A stretch of 63,080 nucleotides of DNA, taken from NCBI GenBank assembly GCA_944321845.1, contig CALUMT010000028.1:1-63080 (forward strand). The letters run 5' to 3'. The position numbers and the translations under genes were made by a program. The number at the start of each line of letters is the position of its first letter. The stretch's first letter is position 1. This document shows positions 18,956-27,360 of the stretch, piece after piece. The notes under the pieces are model-generated. The model saw only the letters and a program-made list of their open reading frames with translations. It ran no database searches and was not told the origin of the DNA. The DNA is from an uncultured Butyricimonas sp. (lineage in GTDB: Bacteria > Bacteroidota > Bacteroidia > Bacteroidales > Marinifilaceae).

Positions 18956-20326
18956 ATGGAAGAAATTAGAAAGTACGTGGAGGAGAATAAACAGCGTTTC
19001 TTAGATGAATTGTTCGAATTGATCAGAATACCTTCAATTTCCTCGGAATCAAAGCATAAACCGGACATGTACCGTTGTGCTGAACAATGGACGAAAATTA
19101 TGCTTGCTGCCGGAGCAGACCGGGCAGAAGTTTACGAGACGGAAGGAAACCCGGTGGCTTACGGGGAAAAAATCATCGATCCGGCTCTTCCGACAGTACT
19201 CGTGTACGGGCACATGGATGTTATGCCAGTTGATCCGGTGAATTTATGGAATACCGATCCTTTTGAACCTGTTATCAAGGATGGCAAGATTTGGGCTCGT
19301 GGTGCGGATGACGACAAGGGACAAGCCTTCATGCATGCCAAGGCTTTCGAGTATCTCGTTCGTTCCGGGAAATTGAACTGCAACGTGAAGTTCATGATTG
19401 AGGGAGAAGAAGAAATCGGTTCCCCGAGTCTTCCGAAGTTCTGTCGGGATCACAAGGATATGTTGAAGGCGGATATTATCTTGGTTTCTGACACGAGTAT
19501 GATTGCCCGTGACGTTCCTTCAATAACTACGGGTTTGCGGGGATTGGCTTATTGGCAGGTGGAGGTTACCGGACCGAATGCCGATTTGCATTCCGGTATC
19601 TTTGGAGGTGCAGTGGCTAACCCGATCAATGTGCTTTGTAAGATGATTGCGGATATGCAGGATGAACAAGGACGAATCACGATCCCCGGTTTCTATGATG
19701 AAGTACTTGTTGTAAGTGATGAAGAGCGGGCGAAGATGGCAAAGGCTCCGTTTAATCTTGAAAATTACAAGAATTCTCTCGGTATCCGTGAAGTGAAGGG
19801 AGAAGAGGGCTTTACAACGAATGAGCGTACTGGTATTCGCCCGACGTTTGACGTGTGCGGGATCTGGGGAGGATATACCGGTGAAGGCGCAAAAACCGTG
19901 TTGCCATCTAAGGCCTACGCTAAAATCAGTTGTCGTCTTGTCCCGAACCAGAAACATGAGACGATAGCCCGTTTGTTTAAAGAACATTTTGAGGCCATTG
20001 CTCCTGATTATGTGACTGTGAAGGTGGAATATCTGCATGGTGGTCCTTCCTATGTATGCCCGATCGATTTACCGGCATACAAAGCAGCAGAAAAGGCTTA
20101 CGAGGAAGTTTACGGTCAGCAGCCCATTCCGGTACGTTCCGGTGGAAGTATTCCAATTATCGCCACGTTCGAGGAAGTTTTAGGAATCAAATCTATCCTC
20201 ATGGGATTCGGTTTGGGTGCAGATGCCATCCATTCCCCGAACGAGAATTATCCGTTGGAACAGTTCTTTAATGGAATAACGACAATTCCATTGTTCTACA
20301 AGTATTTCGGAGAAATGAAGAAATAA
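18956..20326 (+). CDS. M20 family dipeptidase (CNDP-like)
   Basis: This 456-residue cytosolic zinc peptidase probably cleaves dipeptides. The metal and catalytic blocks are in order: VYGHMDVMP (first His ligand and Asp), ARGADDDKGQ (bridging Asp), EGEEEIGSP (catalytic Glu-Glu), and IHSPNENYPLEQF near the end (last His). The dimerisation lid domain lies between, with HSGIFGGAVANP. No signal peptide is present. Relatives act on carnosine-like or Xaa-His dipeptides, but the substrate is not readable here. It is transcribed alone. Confidence 0.92.
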   Translation: MEEIRKYVEENKQRFLDELFELIRIPSISSESKHKPDMYRCAEQWTKIMLAAGADRAEVYETEGNPVAYGEKIIDPALPTVLVYGHMDVMPVDPVNLWNTDPFEPVIKDGKIWARGADDDKGQAFMHAKAFEYLVRSGKLNCNVKFMIEGEEEIGSPSLPKFCRDHKDMLKADIILVSDTSMIARDVPSITTGLRGLAYWQVEVTGPNADLHSGIFGGAVANPINVLCKMIADMQDEQGRITIPGFYDEVLVVSDEERAKMAKAPFNLENYKNSLGIREVKGEEGFTTNERTGIRPTFDVCGIWGGYTGEGAKTVLPSKAYAKISCRLVPNQKHETIARLFKEHFEAIAPDYVTVKVEYLHGGPSYVCPIDLPAYKAAEKAYEEVYGQQPIPVRSGGSIPIIATFEEVLGIKSILMGFGLGADAIHSPNENYPLEQFFNGITTIPLFYKYFGEMKK

Positions 20327-20343
20327 GATTATCAAGCTATATG

Positions 20344-20387
20344 TTGTCTAGTCCAGAATAACTGTAATCATTATTCAGACTAGACAA
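20344..20387. terminator. Long inverted repeat between convergent genes
   Basis: TTGTCTAGTC-AGAATAA pairs with its near-complement about 9 bases on, giving a stem of some 16 bp. It contains the stop codon of the regulator gene on the minus strand. No T-run follows, so it may act as an mRNA 3' end stabiliser as well as a terminator. Confidence 0.55.
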
Positions 20388-21000
20388 TCATTACATATCC
20401 TGAATCAGTCTTTTTTAGTATTCCCTGCTCCACCATAGAAGAAAGAGTACGCGATACAGAGGGGCGGGCTACTCCCATAATGAATGCCAGTTCCTGGATA
20501 TTCGATATCTTTCCATTATATTTAAGATAGCTTACGATGCGGTTACTCAAACTCTGAAGGGCAAACTCATTCAATTTTCTGCTGAGAAATACACCCCGAT
20601 CGGATATATTTCTCAGAAACTCACGAAGCACATGATTTTCCTCTTCCATAAGCTTAAGGAAATTCTCCCTCGACAATGACCATACAATACTGTCCTCTTC
20701 TGCAGTTAATGTGACAGGATACATGTTCTTGCTACCATATATAAATGCGGAAGCAAGAATCTCAGGTGCTTTCAGCGTCTCTATGGTAATCTCCTTGCCA
20801 TCAGTATTAGTCATTCTGGCAGACAGACTCCCCTGACTCAAGAGCATAAGCGATCTGCAAGGGTCACCTTGCATGACAACTATGTCTCCTTTTTTGTAGG
20901 ATGAAATCTTTCCGGGAGAGTTTCTCAGGAAGTTGTCAATAATTTTCCTGTCTCCTCCAGCAAACAAAGGAAAGTCGTATATCTCATAGAATTTGCCCAT
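20380..21000 (-). CDS. Crp/Fnr-family regulator, HcpR-like
   Basis: The 206-residue protein has an N-terminal cyclic-nucleotide-fold domain (YKKGDIVVMQGDPCRSLMLLSQGSLSARM). A long dimer helix follows. The C-terminal winged helix has recognition helix FIMGVARPSVSRTLSSMVEQG. The [4Fe-4S] Cys set of classical Fnr is absent. It is divergent from hcp, as HcpR is in related anaerobes. HcpR proteins sense nitric oxide, in some cases through bound haem, and activate hcp. The palindrome at 21035 lies between the two genes. The HcpR assignment depends on this context more than on the sequence. Confidence 0.85.
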   Translation of the reverse strand: MGKFYEIYDFPLFAGGDRKIIDNFLRNSPGKISSYKKGDIVVMQGDPCRSLMLLSQGSLSARMTNTDGKEITIETLKAPEILASAFIYGSKNMYPVTLTAEEDSIVWSLSRENFLKLMEEENHVLREFLRNISDRGVFLSRKLNEFALQSLSNRIVSYLKYNGKISNIQELAFIMGVARPSVSRTLSSMVEQGILKKTDSGYVMIV

Positions 21001-21034
21001 AAAAGTGCTTTATTAACATTCATTATTTAGTGCC

Positions 21035-21048
21035 GTAACATAAGTTAC
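21035..21048. promoter_or_regulatory. Palindromic operator GTAAC-ATAA-GTTAC
   Basis: Two perfect 5-bp arms with a 4-bp centre sit in the divergent region. The centre is about 43 bp upstream of the transcript start predicted from the -7 element at 21071. That is the usual place for a class II Crp/Fnr activator. It is also about 40 bp ahead of the regulator's own ATG. Confidence 0.7.
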
Positions 21049-21070
21049 CGATTACACGAACCGGAAGAAA

Positions 21071-21078
21071 TATCTTTG
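21071..21078 (+). promoter_or_regulatory. -7 element of the hcp promoter (TATCTTTG)
   Basis: It matches TAnnTTTG exactly. The -33 position lacks TTG and is instead occupied by the palindrome, as expected of an activator-dependent promoter. Confidence 0.6.
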
Positions 21079-21148
21079 TGTAAAAATAAAGAAAGTCTAA
21101 CACAGAGACAAACGAAAGCAAAATAAATCTCAATAAAAACAGTTTGTA

Positions 21149-22813
21149 ATGGAAGCCAAATCAAACAACATGTTCTGCTACCAGTGTCAGGAAGCAGCAA
21201 ACGGAAAAGGTTGCACTCTGAAAGGAGTGTGTGGAAAGAAAAGCAGTACATCAGCTTCAATGGATCTCCTTCTATTCGTGGTAAGAGGTGTATGTACAAC
21301 AGCTGATATAATTAGAAGTCATGGTCTGAGCATTGACAGCAAGATCAATCACTTCGTTACAGATGCCTTGTTTTCTACTATTACCAATGCGAATTTTGAT
21401 GATGAAAGTATATTGAATAGGGTAGACAAGGGACTCAAGATAAAGGAAGAACTCAAGAATACAGCCAAGGTAAATAATATCCTATTGCCTGAATGTGATG
21501 AGGTTTCATGGAACGGTACACGTGAAGACTACTCTGTGAAATCTGCCGCAGTAGGCGTGTTGAGAGAAGAGAACGAGGATGTACGATCACTTAAGGAACT
21601 GATAGTTTACGGGCTTAAGGGTATGGCTGCATATCTGGAGCATGCTGTACGATTGGGATATGATAATGCGGAAATACAGTCATTCATTCAATTGGCCATA
21701 AGGAAGATGACCGTGGATAATCTGTCTGTGGAAGAACTCATAATTCTTGCCATGGAAACCGGAGAAAAGGGGGTTGGAGTAATGGCTCTGCTTGATAAGG
21801 CAAACACCGAAAGTTTCGGACATCCGGAAATAACGAAAGTGAACATAGGGGTTGGAACGAATCCGGGCATACTGATAAGCGGACATGACCTTCATGATAT
21901 GGAGGAATTGCTAAAACAGACAGAAGGTACAGGGGTGGATGTATATACTCATAGCGAGATGTTGCCAGCTCACTACTATCCGGCATTCAAGAAATACAAG
22001 CACTTTATAGGCAATTATGGTAATGCATGGTGGAAACAGCGCGAGGAGTTCGCATCATTCAATGGTCCGATCGTGTTTACTACCAATTGTATTGTGCCTC
22101 CTTTGGATAATGCCGAATATAAGGAAAGAATATTTACAAGTAATTCTACAGGATATCCTGGATGCAAGCATATTTCTACTGACGGAAATGGAAGAAAGGA
22201 CTATTCTGAAGTTATAAGAATGGCATTGAAATGCAAACCACCTGTACAGATAGAAGAAGGAGAAATAATCGGAGGATTTGCGCACAATCAGGTTCTTCAG
22301 TTGGCCGACAAGGTGGTAGATGCTGTTAAGAGCGGTGCAATAAGGAAGCTCATAGTAATGGCTGGTTGTGATGGAAGAATGAAAAGCCGGGACTATTACA
22401 CGGAATTTGCAAAGAATCTGCCTAAAGATTGCGTAATACTTACAGCAGGATGTGCAAAATATAAGTACAACAAGCTTCCACTTGGCGATATAAACGGAAT
22501 ACCACGTGTCCTGGATGCTGGCCAGTGTAATGACAGTTATTCGCTTGCAGTAATAGCTCTGAAACTGAAGGAGGTATTTAACCTTAACGACCTTAACGAG
22601 CTTCCGATAGTATACAATATTGCATGGTACGAGCAGAAAGCTGTTATAGTTCTGTTGGCACTTCTTTCATTGGGAATCAAGAATATACATCTTGGTCCTA
22701 CTCTTCCGGCCTTCCTCTCGGCCAATGTGTCAAAAGTCCTGATAGAGAACTTCGGTATTGGCGGCATAGGAACTGTGGATGAGGATATGAAAGCCTTCGG
22801 TATAGTAGAATAA
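21149..22813 (+). CDS. hcp: Hydroxylamine reductase / hybrid cluster protein
   Basis: This 554-residue cytosolic Fe-S protein protects anaerobes from nitric oxide and hydroxylamine. The N-terminal Cys cluster reads [22 protein letters not shown], ligating the cubane cluster. The hybrid cluster ligands lie in [30 protein letters not shown] and [15 protein letters not shown]. The order and spacing match the strict-anaerobe (class I/II) Hcp. It is co-directional with the ric gene 37 bp downstream and faces the Crp/Fnr regulator. Codon choice is richer in AGA and ATA than in the hmu operon, hinting at a different origin. Confidence 0.95.
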   Translation: MEAKSNNMFCYQCQEAANGKGCTLKGVCGKKSSTSASMDLLLFVVRGVCTTADIIRSHGLSIDSKINHFVTDALFSTITNANFDDESILNRVDKGLKIKEELKNTAKVNNILLPECDEVSWNGTREDYSVKSAAVGVLREENEDVRSLKELIVYGLKGMAAYLEHAVRLGYDNAEIQSFIQLAIRKMTVDNLSVEELIILAMETGEKGVGVMALLDKANTESFGHPEITKVNIGVGTNPGILISGHDLHDMEELLKQTEGTGVDVYTHSEMLPAHYYPAFKKYKHFIGNYGNAWWKQREEFASFNGPIVFTTNCIVPPLDNAEYKERIFTSNSTGYPGCKHISTDGNGRKDYSEVIRMALKCKPPVQIEEGEIIGGFAHNQVLQLADKVVDAVKSGAIRKLIVMAGCDGRMKSRDYYTEFAKNLPKDCVILTAGCAKYKYNKLPLGDINGIPRVLDAGQCNDSYSLAVIALKLKEVFNLNDLNELPIVYNIAWYEQKAVIVLLALLSLGIKNIHLGPTLPAFLSANVSKVLIENFGIGGIGTVDEDMKAFGIVE

Positions 22814-22849
22814 ATAAACTGATATAACTAATAAATAAAACAGAAGATT

Positions 22850-23608
22850 ATGAATACATCAGATATAAGAAACTTAAGCGTTGGGCAGATTGTCGCAGAA
22901 AATTTCTATACAGCAAGGATATTCAAGAATTATGGAATAGACTTTTGCTGCCATGGCAGCAATAGTCTCGAAGATGCATGTCGAATTGCTGGCATTGAAA
23001 CAGAAACAGTGATAGAAGCGTTGAACGGAGAAAGTAATTCTGCAAACGGCGATATTCCTTTTGCATCATGGCCACTTGATCTTCTCGTAGATTATATACT
23101 GAAGATACATCATCGAGGAATCAGAAAAAACGGCCCGGGGTTGCTGGCTTTAATCGAGAAAGTAAGAAACGTTCATGGTGCAAATCATCCGGAACTCTTT
23201 GAGTTGTACAATCTTGTTTCTGAATCCCTCGTGGACTTAGAGAATCATCTTCAGAAAGAAGAAAATGTTCTCTTCCCTTATCTGCTGGAATTAATAGAAG
23301 CCTCGGAAAGCAATACTAAGATTAGTCCCATGCACTGCGGAAGCATTGCAAATCCTATAAGGGTTATGCACATGGAACATGAAGGAGAAGGAAACAGATA
23401 CCAACACATAACGCAACTTACAAGTAACTTCCAGGCTCCTGAAGATGGTTGCAATACTTATCGTCTGATGTTGAGCGAACTAGAACGATTTGTAGCCAAC
23501 CTTTATGAGCACATCCATCTTGAGAATAACATTCTTTTTCCTAAATGTCTTATATTGGAGAACAAGAATTTAGGAGGTTCTTATCAGGTGTGTGGAAGTT
23601 CAATCTAA
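22850..23608 (+). CDS. ric: Iron-sulfur cluster repair di-iron protein
   Basis: The 252-residue protein has a DUF542 N-terminus (LSVGQIVAENFYTARIFKNYGIDFCCHG) with the paired Cys typical of ScdA/YtfE. A hemerythrin-like four-helix domain follows, whose His and Glu ligands appear in IHHRGIRKN, ENHLQKEENVLFPY, MHMEHEGEGN and EHIHLENNILFPK. Such proteins repair Fe-S clusters damaged by nitric oxide or peroxide. It follows hcp in the same operon, which fits a shared nitrosative-stress role. A terminator follows within 25 bases. Confidence 0.93.
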   Translation: MNTSDIRNLSVGQIVAENFYTARIFKNYGIDFCCHGSNSLEDACRIAGIETETVIEALNGESNSANGDIPFASWPLDLLVDYILKIHHRGIRKNGPGLLALIEKVRNVHGANHPELFELYNLVSESLVDLENHLQKEENVLFPYLLELIEASESNTKISPMHCGSIANPIRVMHMEHEGEGNRYQHITQLTSNFQAPEDGCNTYRLMLSELERFVANLYEHIHLENNILFPKCLILENKNLGGSYQVCGSSI

Positions 23609-23630
23609 AATCTTAGGTAATTCAAAATAA

Positions 23631-23668
23631 GCGGTCGTTCAAATCAAAATGAACGATCGTTTTTTATA
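23631..23668 (+). terminator. Intrinsic terminator of hcp-ric
   Basis: GCGGTCGTTC pairs with GAACGATCGT, with one wobble, across a 10-nt loop. It is followed by TTTTT. Confidence 0.8.
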
Positions 23669-23769
23669 TAGAGCTATTAGAACTTAACTAAAAGTTACAG
23701 CGGCCTTTTTTTCTCTTTATGCTGATCTATATTTAATCCGTTGTTTCTCAGTATTTCATATTGAGCATC

Positions 23770-23802
23770 TCCGTATTAATTCCGTATTAACTGCGTATCA
23801 TT
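23770..23802 (+). repeat. Three phased 11-bp direct repeats
   Basis: TCCGTATTAAT, TCCGTATTAAC and TGCGTATCATT stand end to end; the third copy is degenerate. The 11-bp period puts each copy on the same face of the helix. They lie about 275 bp ahead of the ABC ATPase gene, in a 468-bp stretch with no gene. Confidence 0.65.
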
Positions 23803-24075
23803 AGCATAAAAATACGAAAATGATAAGCTGATGATATATAATTGTTTTATGAATAATTGATTGCAAATAGCTGGTTGTCACGGATGGAATCAGGATGAAA
23901 TAGCCTCTTGACCTACCTTTGTTATGTTTATGAAATTTGCGTGTATGCTATATAATTTTGAGAATAATGTGCTTTTAATAAAAAATAGTGAGTTGTTTGA
24001 TAGTACCAATTAAAGGTTTAAGTATTCTATAAGTGTGTTGTAAAGAAAAAATATTTTAATCTTTAATTATACCTT
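23803..24075 (+). other. AT-rich leader region of the ABC operon
   Basis: No coding frame is supported here. A TACCTTTG at 23914-23921 fits the -7 consensus without a clear -33, and would give a leader of about 150 nt. No stable hairpin was seen. Confidence 0.4.
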
Positions 24076-25011
24076 ATGGAAGAATCAATTGTAAAAGTAG
24101 AGCATTTATCTCATCGTTACAGCATTCAATGGGCTATTCGGGATATAAATTTTGAGATAAAGAATAATGGAATTTATGGATTGTTAGGCTCTAATGGAGC
24201 TGGTAAATCAACAACGATGAATATTATGTGTGGTGTGTTGAAACAGACAGAGGGAGAGGTGTATATTAAGGGGATCAATATGGCGGAGAATCCTGTGGAG
24301 GCAAAAAAACATATAGGTTTTTTGCCGCAGAAACCTCCTTTATATAACGATCTGACAGTAGAGGAATTTTTGGCATTCACTGCTAATATCCGTCGAATCC
24401 CGGCAGAAGAAGTAAATAAGGCTGTGCAGATTGCAATGGAACGTTGTGGGGTAACTCATTTTAGTAAACGTTTGATTCGGAACTTGTCTGGAGGTTACCA
24501 GCAGCGTATCGGGATAGCGCAAGCTATTATTCATAATCCTGCCTTTGTGGTTTTGGATGAGCCTACAAATGGATTGGACCCCAATCAAATAGTGGAGATT
24601 CGTCATTTGATAAAAGAAATAGCGGAAGAGAGGACTGTAATACTTTCTACTCATATTTTGTCAGAGGTGCAAGCTACTTGTGATTATATCCGAATGATTG
24701 AAGATGGACAGGTCGTTTTTGCGGGCACTGTTGATGAGTTTGATAATTACATTCAACCTACTAGTATTTTTGTTTCTTTGGCTAGTATGCCAGGAACGGA
24801 TGAGTTAATGCAGGTGCCTAGTGTTATTGGAGCGGAACATTTAACGGGAATGAATTATCGTGTACAGTTCTCCGATGCGCATGAAGCGATCGCAAAAATT
24901 GTTGAAACAAGTGTTTTGAGAAATTGGCAGTTGATGGAAATAAGGATGGAGAAGAGTTCTTTGGATAATATTTTCGCTGAATTATCAGTTAAGAATAAAA
25001 GCAAAAAGTAA
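24076..25011 (+). CDS. ABC transporter ATP-binding protein, GldA-like
   Basis: This 311-residue ATPase serves an ABC-2 exporter. Walker A is GSNGAGKS (residues 38-45), the signature is LSGGYQQRIG, and Walker B is VVLDEPTNGLD, followed by the switch His in ILSTHILSE. A C-terminal extension of about 90 residues matches the GldA/NatA type. The two permease genes follow with short gaps (17 and 27 bp), so the three should make one complex. GldA-GldF-GldG supports gliding in Flavobacteria, but Bacteroidales homologues exist in non-gliding species with unknown substrates. Confidence 0.9.
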   Translation: MEESIVKVEHLSHRYSIQWAIRDINFEIKNNGIYGLLGSNGAGKSTTMNIMCGVLKQTEGEVYIKGINMAENPVEAKKHIGFLPQKPPLYNDLTVEEFLAFTANIRRIPAEEVNKAVQIAMERCGVTHFSKRLIRNLSGGYQQRIGIAQAIIHNPAFVVLDEPTNGLDPNQIVEIRHLIKEIAEERTVILSTHILSEVQATCDYIRMIEDGQVVFAGTVDEFDNYIQPTSIFVSLASMPGTDELMQVPSVIGAEHLTGMNYRVQFSDAHEAIAKIVETSVLRNWQLMEIRMEKSSLDNIFAELSVKNKSKK

Positions 25012-25027
25012 TTAAAAGGACGTTAAT

Positions 25028-27334
25028 ATGAGAATGATATTGAAAATAGCAAAAACGGAGTTACAATCTTTGTTCTATTCCCCGATAGCATGGATGACTC
25101 TTATTATCTTTACAATTTCTATTGGTGTGACAATTGTTCCGAGTTTTGAAAATATTGTCATTAATCAAGAGATGGGATTTTCTGCAAGAGGGGTATCTAG
25201 TGTCTATGCTAAAGCTTATGGAGCGATTTTGGGATATTTGTATCTTTTTATTCCTCTTTTGACCATGAATGTGGTGAGTCGTGATTTAAGCGGTGGAACT
25301 ATTAAACTATTACAGTCTTCTCCATTATTTTCTTACCAGATTATTTTAGGGAAATACGTTGCTTTAATGGTATTTGGGCTGGCTTTAATGGGGATATTTA
25401 TTGTCTATTTGATATTTGGTTTGTTTACTATACAGAATATAGATATCCCTTATATTTTAACAGGTCTACTGGGTTTGTATCTTCTGTTTTGCGCTTATGC
25501 TGCAATTGGTCTTTTTGTATCTAGTTTGACTTCATATCAGGTTGTTGCCGCTTTGGGAACGTTAGCTTTTCTTTCTGTTTTGAATTATGTGAATAGAATA
25601 TGGCAGGATATAGATTTTATACGGGATCTTACGTATTGGCTTTCCATGAAGGGACGAGTGTCTGAGTTTATTTCTGGATTGATATGCAGTGAGGATGTTT
25701 TATATTTCATTATTGTTCCGGGGATGTTTTTGTCGTGGGCTATTTTGCGCACGCGCAATCGGGTGTGGCGTGGAAATTGGCTACGACGCTGGGGGCAATA
25801 TCTGGGGGTTTTGTTTGTTTCGCTCTTTTTAGGATATTTGAGTTCTCGTCCAGTATTAATGTGTTATCACGATTCAACCAGGGAAAAGTCTCAAACATTA
25901 TCTGTCAATAGCCAGAAGATTGTAGAACTTTTGGATGGCGGTTTGACGATTACTACATATACAAATGTATTGGAAAATGATGTTTGGCAGACTTTACCGG
26001 AGAATATTAATAGTGACAAGCGAGAATTTCGGGATTTCGTCCGATTTAAGCCAGAGACAAAGTTGAGATATGAATATTTTTATGCAGATACAGATGATGA
26101 TCGGATTAAGCAATTGAAACAACGGTTCCCCGATATGACATTGGAAGAACTTGCACAACAGACATGTGAGCAGTTGGATTTGAATTTTAAACGTTTACTT
26201 TCTCCACAAGAAATGCAGGAGTTGGGGGTATTAGATGACGAGGGATATAGTTCTGTTCGGGTTATTCAACGAGAAAATGGGAAATATACTTTTTTACGGT
26301 TTTATGATTTTGGAGGAGGAATGCGACATCCGAATGTGAATGAAGCAACTCTTGCGGCTGCTTATCGACGTTTGGCGATTAATCCCCCTGTAATTGGTTT
26401 TTTACAGGGCCATGGAGAACGAAGCATTGTTAAAACGGGGGAACGAGATTATACTCGATTCTCAACGGCGAAATACGTTGAGAGTTCGATGTTGAATCAA
26501 GGATTTGATATTGTCGAAACTTCTTTAGATAGAGATATTTCTGATGAGATTGATATATTAGTTATCTCGGCTTTACGCTCTTCTTTGACTGAGACAGAAT
26601 TAACGAATCTGGAAAAATATATAAAAGCTGGAGGAAATTTAATTGTATTGGGAGAACCTTCATCAACAAAATGGATGAATGCCTTTACCGGATTATTTGG
26701 GGTTCAATTTTTGGAAGGTTGTATTGTGCAATCTCAAGGAAAATACCAACCGGATTTGATACAAAGTCTTCCTTCGGATGAGGGAGTGAATTTCTGGACT
26801 ACTTTAAGAACGATGAGAGAGTATGAAGCTTGTGTGGCGATGCCTGGTTGTGCGGGGATTGCTTATACTTTGACAGAAGGTTTTTCTATGGTTCCGTTAT
26901 TGATTTCGGATAGTGTATCGAATGGGTGGAATGAAAGAGATATTGCTGATTTTATGAATGATACATTAGTTTACAATCCAGAGAATGGGGATATGGCGGG
27001 TGTTTTTATAACAGGAGCAGCTTTGTATCGTAATATTGGAGAGAAAGAGCAGCGTATTGTTGTATTGGGAGATTCGGATTGGGCAAGTAATGTAGAAATG
27101 ATGAACGGAAGAGAGGGTATTCATTCGTATAATAATATGTTAATTTATGGAATATTCCGTTGGATGTCGTATGATGCACTTCCGGTGGATGTGGGGATGC
27201 CAAGAAAAATTGATAATTATTTGGCTCTGAATGAGAATAATATTGATATCTGGAAAATAGTATTTATGGGCTTGTTACCATTGGGGTTGTTGATATTTGT
27301 AATCGTTTTACAAGTGCGACGTCGGGCCAGATAA
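25028..27334 (+). CDS. GldF-GldG fusion: ABC-2 permease with auxiliary domain (copy 1)
   Basis: The 768-residue protein joins two parts. Residues 1 to about 240 are an ABC-2 permease with six helices (ELQSLFYSPIAWMTLIIFTI, and LIPLLTMNVV-type segments with SRDLSGGTIKLLQSSP). After one more helix comes the periplasmic auxiliary domain, with SVNSQKIVELLDGGLTITTY, PPVIGFLQGHGERSI and YIKAGGNLIVLGEPS. A final helix and a basic tail (VLQVRRRAR) close it. In Flavobacteria these parts are separate GldF and GldG proteins. It has the same length as the next gene, indicating an ancient duplication. Confidence 0.85.
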   Translation: MRMILKIAKTELQSLFYSPIAWMTLIIFTISIGVTIVPSFENIVINQEMGFSARGVSSVYAKAYGAILGYLYLFIPLLTMNVVSRDLSGGTIKLLQSSPLFSYQIILGKYVALMVFGLALMGIFIVYLIFGLFTIQNIDIPYILTGLLGLYLLFCAYAAIGLFVSSLTSYQVVAALGTLAFLSVLNYVNRIWQDIDFIRDLTYWLSMKGRVSEFISGLICSEDVLYFIIVPGMFLSWAILRTRNRVWRGNWLRRWGQYLGVLFVSLFLGYLSSRPVLMCYHDSTREKSQTLSVNSQKIVELLDGGLTITTYTNVLENDVWQTLPENINSDKREFRDFVRFKPETKLRYEYFYADTDDDRIKQLKQRFPDMTLEELAQQTCEQLDLNFKRLLSPQEMQELGVLDDEGYSSVRVIQRENGKYTFLRFYDFGGGMRHPNVNEATLAAAYRRLAINPPVIGFLQGHGERSIVKTGERDYTRFSTAKYVESSMLNQGFDIVETSLDRDISDEIDILVISALRSSLTETELTNLEKYIKAGGNLIVLGEPSSTKWMNAFTGLFGVQFLEGCIVQSQGKYQPDLIQSLPSDEGVNFWTTLRTMREYEACVAMPGCAGIAYTLTEGFSMVPLLISDSVSNGWNERDIADFMNDTLVYNPENGDMAGVFITGAALYRNIGEKEQRIVVLGDSDWASNVEMMNGREGIHSYNNMLIYGIFRWMSYDALPVDVGMPRKIDNYLALNENNIDIWKIVFMGLLPLGLLIFVIVLQVRRRAR

Positions 27335-27360
27335 ATAGAAATAATTTAATTTTTAATGAT

